Assembly (NCBI RefSeq): GCF_035658495.1
Contig: NZ_CP141945.1
Span: 62,001 to 126,000 of the forward strand
Direction of reading: 5' to 3'
Origin: Novosphingobium sp. RL4
Lineage (GTDB): Bacteria; Pseudomonadota; Alphaproteobacteria; Sphingomonadales; Sphingomonadaceae
Length of the DNA stretch: 64,000 nt
Below the pieces are notes generated by a model. That model did no database searches, was not told where the DNA came from, and saw only the letters and a list, made by a program, of their open reading frames with translations. This document shows positions 57,996 to 64,000 of the stretch, piece by piece. The translations under genes and the position numbers were made by a program. Each line of letters begins with the position of its first letter. Position 1 is the stretch's first letter.

Positions 57996-60095
57996 ATGAC
58001 ATTTGCATTCGCCAAGCCCGACCGCCAGTACCATGAACTCGGCGCGGAATTCACGGGGGACGGAACGCACTTCGCGGTCTTCTCCGAAAATGCCGAGGCG
58101 ATCGAGCTCTGCCTCTATTCGGACGATGGCGACGAGGAACTGGCGAGGCTGGAAATGCCGAGCCGGGAGGGGGCGATCTTCTCCGGCTACGTTCCGGGGG
58201 TGCGGCCCGGCCAACTCTACGGTTACCGCGCGCACGGCCCCTATGCGCCGGAACAGGGCCACCGCTTCAACCCCAACAAGCTTCTTCTCGATCCCTACGC
58301 CCGCGAGATCGCCGGCAGCCTGGAATGGGACGACGCGCTCTGGGGCTACGACCTCGCCTCGGGCGACGACATGACTTTCGACATCCGCGATTCCGCGCCG
58401 TTCATGGTCAAGGGCGTGGTTCAGGACCCTGAATTCGACTGGGAGGGTGACAATTCCATCCGCCACCCATGGAATGAAACCGTGGTCTACGAAGCCCACG
58501 TCCGCGGACTGACCATGTCCCATCCCGACGTGCCCGAGGAATTGCGGGGCACTTATGCCGGCATGGTCAGCGAGCCCATCCTCGATCATTTGCGCCAGCT
58601 GGGCGTATCGGCGATCGAACTGCTGCCCTGCCAGTATTTCCTCGACGACCGGATGCTGCTGGACAAGGGGCTCTCCAACTACTGGGGCTACCAGACGCTG
58701 GGCTACTTCGCGCCGGAGCCCCGCTATCTCGGACCCAAGCGGGGCAAGGCGCCGGCGATCCGCCAGTTCAAGGACATGGTGAAGCGTTTTCACCGGGCCG
58801 GGATCGAAGTGATCATGGACGTGGTCTACAACCACACGGCCGAGGGTTCCGAGCGCGGTCCGACATTGTGTTTTCGCGGGCTGGACAATGCCAGCTACTA
58901 CCAGCTCTCCCCGGAAAACCCGCGCTACAGCTTCGACCAGACCGGTACCGGCAACACGCTCAGCGTGGCCCATCCGATGGTCATCCGCATGGTGCTGGAT
59001 TCGCTGCGCTACTGGGTACAGGCGATGCACGTCGACGGGTTCCGCTTCGACCTCGCCTCCACCCTCGGCCGCGAGGCCATGGGTTTCGACAGGGAAGGCG
59101 GCTTCTTCGACGCGATCAGGCAGGACCCGATCCTCTCCGGCGTGAAACTGATCGCGGAGCCATGGGACGTGGGCAGCGGCGGCTATCAGGTGGGCGGTTT
59201 CCCTTATCCGTTCCGCGAATGGAACGACAAGTTCCGCGATACGGCACGCGGCTTCTGGCGAGGCGATCCGGCGCTCGTGGGCGATCTGGCCAACCACCTG
59301 ATCGGTTCGCCCGAACAGTTCAACCATTCCGATCGGGGGGCGACGTCCTCGGTCAACTTCCTCGCCGCCCATGACGGCTTCACTCTGCTTGACACGGTTT
59401 CCTTCAACGATCGCCATAACGAGGCGAACGGCGAGGGCGGGGCCGATGGCCATGACAACAACCTGTCCGACGACATGGGCGCCGAAGGCGCGACCGGGGA
59501 TGAAGCCATCAACGCCGCCCGCGCGCGCCGCCGCCGCGCCATGCTGGCAACCCTGCTGCTCAGCCAGGGCGTGCCGATGATCCTGGCCGGGGACGAGATC
59601 GGCAACAGCCAGCAGGGCAACAACAACGTCTACTGCCAGGACAACGAGACGGCCTGGATCGACTGGCCGTGCCGGGATGACGCCCTGCTGGAGTTCTGTG
59701 CGCGGATGATCGGGTTCCGCCGGGACCATCCCGTGCTCTCTCAGGACAACTTCCTCAACGGCGAGCCTGCCGAGGACGGCCGCGTGGAGATCGCGTGGCA
59801 CCAGCCCGACGGGCGGCAGATGGACGCGGAGCTATGGGGGCAGGCCGAACTGCGCATCCTGGGCTTCGTCCTGAGCTATTCGGCGCAGGAGGCCTTCGTA
59901 GAAGGCGAGCGGCCGCTGTTCATCGTCCTGAACGCGGGCGATGCCGTGGACTTCGTCCTCCCGGCACATAACGGGGTTTCGAAATGGCACCGCGTGCTGG
60001 ACACCTCGCGCGATCTCGCTTTCGAGCCTGAGCCGGTCGAAGGAGAGGCGGCGACCATTCCGCCGGCCAGCGTCTGCGTCTTCGCACCGGAATGA
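57996..60095 (+). CDS. glgX: Glycogen debranching enzyme GlgX (isoamylase-type)
   Basis: 699 residues: an N-terminal CBM48 domain (1-130, HELGAEFTGDGTHFAVFSENAEAIELCLY), a GH13 barrel with WNETVVYEAHVRGLT and MDVVYNHTAEGS, the nucleophile Asp in MHVDGFRFDLASTLGRE, acid/base Glu in LIAEPWDVG, and NFLAAHDGFTLLD. It removes alpha-1,6 branches, freeing maltodextrins for treY/treZ. ATG 57996 follows CAAGGGGAACCG; an earlier in-frame start would add a low-complexity peptide. The stop overlaps treZ by 4 bp. Confidence 0.94.
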   Translation: MTFAFAKPDRQYHELGAEFTGDGTHFAVFSENAEAIELCLYSDDGDEELARLEMPSREGAIFSGYVPGVRPGQLYGYRAHGPYAPEQGHRFNPNKLLLDPYAREIAGSLEWDDALWGYDLASGDDMTFDIRDSAPFMVKGVVQDPEFDWEGDNSIRHPWNETVVYEAHVRGLTMSHPDVPEELRGTYAGMVSEPILDHLRQLGVSAIELLPCQYFLDDRMLLDKGLSNYWGYQTLGYFAPEPRYLGPKRGKAPAIRQFKDMVKRFHRAGIEVIMDVVYNHTAEGSERGPTLCFRGLDNASYYQLSPENPRYSFDQTGTGNTLSVAHPMVIRMVLDSLRYWVQAMHVDGFRFDLASTLGREAMGFDREGGFFDAIRQDPILSGVKLIAEPWDVGSGGYQVGGFPYPFREWNDKFRDTARGFWRGDPALVGDLANHLIGSPEQFNHSDRGATSSVNFLAAHDGFTLLDTVSFNDRHNEANGEGGADGHDNNLSDDMGAEGATGDEAINAARARRRRAMLATLLLSQGVPMILAGDEIGNSQQGNNNVYCQDNETAWIDWPCRDDALLEFCARMIGFRRDHPVLSQDNFLNGEPAEDGRVEIAWHQPDGRQMDAELWGQAELRILGFVLSYSAQEAFVEGERPLFIVLNAGDAVDFVLPAHNGVSKWHRVLDTSRDLAFEPEPVEGEAATIPPASVCVFAPE

Positions 60096-61837
60096 CGGGG
60101 CCGGAATTGGCGATGCCGCAGGATCTCGACTGGACGTGGGGAGCGCGGCCCCTTGGCGGCGGCAACTGGCGGTTCAGGCTCTGGGCGCCGGACGCGGGAA
60201 TGGTGGCGGTGGAACTCGCCGATGGCCTTATGCCGCTGGAGCGCGGGGAGGGCGGTTGGTGGAGCATCGACACCCGGGCCGCCTGCGGGGATACATACCG
60301 GTTTCGGCTGGACGACGCGGCCTTTCCCGATCCGGCCGCCCGCGCGCAAGAAGGCGATGTTCACGGGGCCTCGGTTCTGGTCGATCCGGCGACATATGCT
60401 TGGCAGGCGGAGTGGCGGGGCATCCCGTGGTCGCAGGCGGTCATCTACGAGCTGCACCTCGGCACGTTCACCGAAGAAGGCACTTTCGCCGCCGCCGCCG
60501 GGAAGCTGCGCCATTTGCGCGATCTCGGGGTGACGATAGTGGAAGTGATGCCGGTGGCCCAGTTCGACGGCGAGCGGGGCTGGGGCTACGACGGCGTCCT
60601 GCCCTATGCGCCCCACAACGCCTATGGATCGCCCGGCGATTTCAGGCGCTTCGTGGACAAGGCGCACGGTCTTGGCATGGGTGTCCTGCTGGACGTGGTC
60701 TACAACCACCTGGGGCCCTCCGGTAACTACCTTGCCGCGTGGGCGCCTTCGTTCTTTCATGCCGACCGCCGCTCGCCCTGGGGACGGGGCATCGCCTATG
60801 AGCAGCGCGCGGTCCGCGACTACTTCATCGAGAACGCGCTCTACTGGCTGGACGAATACCGGCTGGACGGCCTGCGCCTCGATGCGGTCCATGCGATCGA
60901 GGATCGCTCCGAGGTTCATTTCCTGGACGAACTGGCCGAACGGGTACGCGCGGTGGAATGGGGCCGCCCGGTTCATCTGGTCACCGAGGACGAGCGTAAT
61001 CCCGCGTCCGGCTTCGGGCCGGGAGCACCTTTCGACGCGACGTGGAACGACGACTGGCACCACGCGCTGCATTGCCTGCTCACCGGCGAGGACGAGGCCT
61101 ATTATGCCTCTTTCGCCGTCGACCCGCTGGCCGATATCGAAACCGCGCTGCGCGACGGTTATGTAGAGCAGGGCCAGCCTCGCAAGGGGGCCTCTCATCC
61201 GCGCGGGGAACCTTCCGCCGGGATGGCGCGAACCGCCTTCATCAATTTCCTCGGCAATCACGATCAGGTGGGCAACCGGGCAAGGGGCGAGCGGCTGCAC
61301 CATCTCGTCCGAGACCGGAACGCGCTTCGCGTGGTTACGGCGATGACGCTGCTTTCGCCTTCCGTGCCGATGATCTTCATGGGCGACGAATTTCTCACGA
61401 GTGCGCCGTTCCAGTTCTTTGCCGACTTCACCGGCGATCTCGCCGCAGCGGTACGGACGGGGCGGGCCGAGGAGTTTGCCGGTTTCACGGCGTTCGGCGG
61501 GGAGGTTCCGGACCCGATCTCGCCGGACACCTTCCTCGCCTCGAAGATCGGCCATGCCGTTGGCGCAGATCAGGTCTCGCATGAGGCTTTCGTGCGCGAC
61601 CTCCTGGCGCTGCGCCGGAACCGGATCGTGCCGCTGCTCGCCGCGGACGCACATCCTCAAGTGAAAGTGATGCGGGACGGCGGCGCGATCGACGTAGCCT
61701 GGACTTTCACCGAGCGCCGGCTGCTGATGCGCGCCTCCCTCGGCAGCGGGACGTTTGTGCCGCACGATGATCCGCTCATCGAAGTGGGAGGCGGGGCAAG
61801 CCGCTTCGCATTCTCCGCAGCGCTTGGGAACGGATGA
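60092..61837 (+). CDS. treZ: Malto-oligosyltrehalose trehalohydrolase
   Basis: 581 residues of GH13. It begins with a CBM48-like domain (FRLWAPDAGMVAVEL); the barrel has VIYELHLGTFTEEGTF, the nucleophile Asp in DGLRLDAVHAI, the acid/base Glu in VTEDERNPAS, and FLGNHDQVGNRARG, all diagnostic of TreZ. It cleaves the terminal trehalose released as maltooligosyl-trehalose by TreY. It overlaps glgX upstream and treY downstream (ATGA both sides), forming a glgX-treZ-treY trehalose operon. Confidence 0.94.
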   Translation: MTGPELAMPQDLDWTWGARPLGGGNWRFRLWAPDAGMVAVELADGLMPLERGEGGWWSIDTRAACGDTYRFRLDDAAFPDPAARAQEGDVHGASVLVDPATYAWQAEWRGIPWSQAVIYELHLGTFTEEGTFAAAAGKLRHLRDLGVTIVEVMPVAQFDGERGWGYDGVLPYAPHNAYGSPGDFRRFVDKAHGLGMGVLLDVVYNHLGPSGNYLAAWAPSFFHADRRSPWGRGIAYEQRAVRDYFIENALYWLDEYRLDGLRLDAVHAIEDRSEVHFLDELAERVRAVEWGRPVHLVTEDERNPASGFGPGAPFDATWNDDWHHALHCLLTGEDEAYYASFAVDPLADIETALRDGYVEQGQPRKGASHPRGEPSAGMARTAFINFLGNHDQVGNRARGERLHHLVRDRNALRVVTAMTLLSPSVPMIFMGDEFLTSAPFQFFADFTGDLAAAVRTGRAEEFAGFTAFGGEVPDPISPDTFLASKIGHAVGADQVSHEAFVRDLLALRRNRIVPLLAADAHPQVKVMRDGGAIDVAWTFTERRLLMRASLGSGTFVPHDDPLIEVGGGASRFAFSAALGNG

Positions 61838-64000
61838 CTTACATGGTTATCGTATCCAATTATTCATATGATATAACAGCTACATACAGAGTGCAGCTGC
61901 GAAACGGTGTGAGCCTTGATGACGCGCGCGCGCTGCTTCCTGCACTGGGTGCGCTTGGCGTCAGCCATCTCTATCTCTCGCCGCTTTTCAGGGCAGCGAC
62001 TGGCTCTACCCATGGTTACGACGTGATCGATCCCAACGAGGTGGACCCAGTGCTGGGCGGGGAGGAAGCCTTCATCCGCCTGAGCGACGCAGCAAGGATT
62101 GCCGGGATCGGGGTGGTTCTGGATATCGTGCCGAACCATATGGCCTGCGTACCGGAAAACCCGCTGCTGTATGACCTCATGAAGGGCGGCCGCGATAGCG
62201 CCTCCAGTGAGATTTTCGATATCGACTGGGCCAAGGGGCCGCTGCATTTCGCGGTGCTTGACGGCACGCCGGACGAAGTCCTTGCCGCAGGGCAGATCGC
62301 GATGGGGCGATTGGGCGATGATGCCGTGCTGGAGGTCTACGGTCAGAGCTATCCGCTCGCCGATACGCCCGTGTCGCGGGAGCTTGCGGAGCGCGGTGAA
62401 CTGGATGCGTCAGCGCTTGCCGACCTGCTGGCGGAGCAATGCTGGTCCATCGGGGACTGGCGGCAGTCCGCTCAATCCATAAATCACAGAAGATTTTTTA
62501 ATATCAGTAGTTTGATCGGTATTCGTCAGGAAAATATAGGAGTATTCCGGCTTACCCATCGCTGGATTTCGCGGCAAGTCGAAGCCGGCCGAATTCAGGG
62601 GCTTCGGGTCGATCACATCGATGGTCTGGCGCGGCCCGGCGGCTACCTTGCGCACCTGCGCGAGCTTGTGGGACCGGATGTGCCCGTGTGGGTGGAGAAG
62701 ATCGCCAAGGAAGGCGAGGATATCCCGGACTGGCCGGTACAGGGCATGAGCGGTTACGAGTTCATGACCCCGGTCACGCAGTTCCTCACGCAGCCGGATG
62801 GGCTTGCGGCGATGCGGGCAGCGGCCCGCCATGCCGTGCCTGAAGATATGGCGGATGAAGTGCGGAACGTCAGGCGGGAGCTGCTGCACGGCACTTTCGT
62901 GCCCGAGCACGCGCGCGTCGTCGATGCGGCCATGGCGGCGCTAGGCTGTACCGAGGCGCTGCGGGGTGCGGTCGAGCAGGCGGTGGAAGCACTTGCGCTG
63001 GTCTGGCCGGTCTACCGTTCCTACACGGCCGACGGTCTGCCGCTCTCGCCGGAATTCGCGGGGCTGCGCTCTGCCGGTGGGATGGCGGGGGCATTGCTGG
63101 ACTTGCTGCAAGCGGCTGCCGGAGATCCGCAGGCCCGGCAGTTCGCAGCCCGGTTCGAGCAGTTGACCGGAGCGCTCACCGCCAAGTCCGAGGAGGATAC
63201 CGTCTTCTTCCGTGCGGTATCCTACCTGCCGTTCTGCGAGGTGGGCGCCGAACCCGAACTTCAGACCATTTCGAGGAGTGCGTTCGAAGCCTTGATGAAC
63301 CGGCGCGCGGCGCGGACGCCTTACGGGCTCAACGCGCTTTCGACGCACGATACCAAGCGCTCGGCCGATGCGCGCGCGACGATCGTCGCGCTCTCATATT
63401 TTCCCGCGCTCGCCAGCCGCTTTTACGCTCATGCGGGTGAGTGTGCTTCTGCGTGCGGGCTGGCGCCGCGCTGGGGCATCTATGCACTTCAGACGGCACT
63501 CGCCATGCGGGAGGAACCCGATGCGCAGGCCCGCCTGATGCAGCACATGACGAAGGCAGCGCGCGAGGCCAAGGACTTGTCCAGCTATGAGAACCCGGAT
63601 GAAGGTGCCGAGCGGAAGCTCGGCGCGCTCGCTGCCGGGCTGCTGGAGGAACTCGCCGGGGATGGCATCTGGAGCGGGAAGGAGGAAGCGTCGTTCCATG
63701 AGGTGCTCGATGCGGTGATCCTGGCTCAGGTCGCGCTCCAGATCACCGCGCCGGGCATCCCGGACGTCTATCAGGGCACGGAGTGGGTCTCGGCAAACCT
63801 CACCGATCCGGACAACCGCCGCGCCGTGGATCGCCGGGCCGAACACGCCGCCGGCTCGCTCCCGGAACGGAAGTTCTCGCTCACCGCCCGTTTGCTGGCT
63901 TTACGGAAATCCGCGCCCGAACTTTTCGCGAGAGGGAGCTATGAACTTCGCGCCGCAAAGCGGGAATGGATCGTCAGGCGGACATGGCAGGGGCAATCCG
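61834..64000 (+). CDS. treY: Malto-oligosyltrehalose synthase (partial, runs off right edge)
   Basis: 722 codons seen from ATG 61834; full TreY proteins are longer, so the C-terminus is missing. Motifs: TATYRVQLRNGVSLDDARALLPALGALGVSHLYLSP near the start, HGYDVIDPNEVDP, VLDIVPNHMAC, nucleophile Asp in GLRVDHIDGLARPGGYL, VWVEKI with the acid/base Glu, and LSTHDTKRSADARA. The enzyme isomerises the reducing-end alpha-1,4 link of maltodextrin to alpha,alpha-1,1. Two short stretches, near 61,838-61,890 and 62,471-62,550, are much richer in A+T than the rest of the gene. It overlaps treZ by 4 bp. Confidence 0.94.
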   Translation, partial: MTYMVIVSNYSYDITATYRVQLRNGVSLDDARALLPALGALGVSHLYLSPLFRAATGSTHGYDVIDPNEVDPVLGGEEAFIRLSDAARIAGIGVVLDIVPNHMACVPENPLLYDLMKGGRDSASSEIFDIDWAKGPLHFAVLDGTPDEVLAAGQIAMGRLGDDAVLEVYGQSYPLADTPVSRELAERGELDASALADLLAEQCWSIGDWRQSAQSINHRRFFNISSLIGIRQENIGVFRLTHRWISRQVEAGRIQGLRVDHIDGLARPGGYLAHLRELVGPDVPVWVEKIAKEGEDIPDWPVQGMSGYEFMTPVTQFLTQPDGLAAMRAAARHAVPEDMADEVRNVRRELLHGTFVPEHARVVDAAMAALGCTEALRGAVEQAVEALALVWPVYRSYTADGLPLSPEFAGLRSAGGMAGALLDLLQAAAGDPQARQFAARFEQLTGALTAKSEEDTVFFRAVSYLPFCEVGAEPELQTISRSAFEALMNRRAARTPYGLNALSTHDTKRSADARATIVALSYFPALASRFYAHAGECASACGLAPRWGIYALQTALAMREEPDAQARLMQHMTKAAREAKDLSSYENPDEGAERKLGALAAGLLEELAGDGIWSGKEEASFHEVLDAVILAQVALQITAPGIPDVYQGTEWVSANLTDPDNRRAVDRRAEHAAGSLPERKFSLTARLLALRKSAPELFARGSYELRAAKREWIVRRTWQGQS

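Noticed and set aside
61866..61875. TATGATATAA copy like the cluster operators, at the start of treY
   Set aside because: It lies inside the treY reading frame (codons for Tyr-Asp-Ile) in a generally A+T-rich stretch, far from the catabolic cluster, so it is taken as chance.
1..64000. tRNA, rRNA, CRISPR, insertion sequences or prophage
   Set aside because: I saw no transposase, integrase, spacer-repeat array or tRNA-like cloverleaf in the gene-free gaps; the gaps are short and hold only promoters and hairpins.

Overview
The window is a high-GC chromosomal segment with long antisense shadow ORFs, TonB-dependent receptors of the sphingomonad/Caulobacter type, FecI/FecR signalling and dense catabolic operons. 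This points to an alphaproteobacterium of the order Sphingomonadales (Novosphingobium or Sphingobium-like). The assignment rests on gene content and style, not on a marker gene. I see no rRNA, tRNA, insertion sequence, prophage or CRISPR array.

Region A (1-31,471) is a large catabolic supercluster. A leftward run (9,670 to the left edge) encodes a methyltransferase, a small coupled protein, two flavoproteins, a zinc-free alcohol-dehydrogenase-fold reductase, a LeuC/LeuD-type hydro-lyase, an HMG-CoA-lyase-like aldolase and a class III CoA transferase. The rightward run (9,772-15,575) encodes a REDY/HapK-like protein, an SDR, an MmgE/PrpD protein, a VOC protein, an alpha/beta hydrolase, a membrane protein and a hypothetical protein. 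A second leftward operon (20,250-15,609) has a tandem alpha/beta-hydrolase protein, an MFS transporter and a second FAD-linked oxidase. An MFS transporter, a HutC-type GntR regulator and a translationally coupled sensor kinase follow. A LysR-headed unit (26,517-31,471) carries a flavin monooxygenase, an extradiol dioxygenase, a C-C hydrolase, a cyclase-family hydrolase and an FAH-family hydrolase, i.e. an unusual ring-cleavage pathway. The substrate is unknown.

Region B (31,482-40,219) is a self-contained heme-acquisition locus: a Fur-box-like palindrome, an ECF sigma factor, FecR, a TonB receptor with an STN signalling domain, a secreted hemophilin-like protein, a Slam outer-membrane translocon, heme oxygenase and a dedicated TonB, closed by a terminator. 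The arrangement resembles the Acinetobacter hemophilin (HphA/Slam/HemO) cluster. It is the most striking system here.

Region C (40,246-57,708) holds an orphan TonB receptor, a second LeuC/LeuD pair coupled to an isochorismatase-family amidase, an exported alpha/beta hydrolase, a CpxRA-like two-component system, another TonB receptor, a FadR-type regulator and a MacA-MacB-NodT tripartite efflux system. A 45-bp sequence is repeated (39/45 identical) upstream of the receptor/two-component genes and upstream of macA. It contains GTAAA elements and probably defines a small regulon.

Region D (57,996-64,000) is glgX-treZ-treY, converting glycogen or maltodextrin to trehalose. treY is cut by the right edge. 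Many neighbouring genes overlap by 4 bp (ATGA/GTGA), so most units are probably translationally coupled operons.
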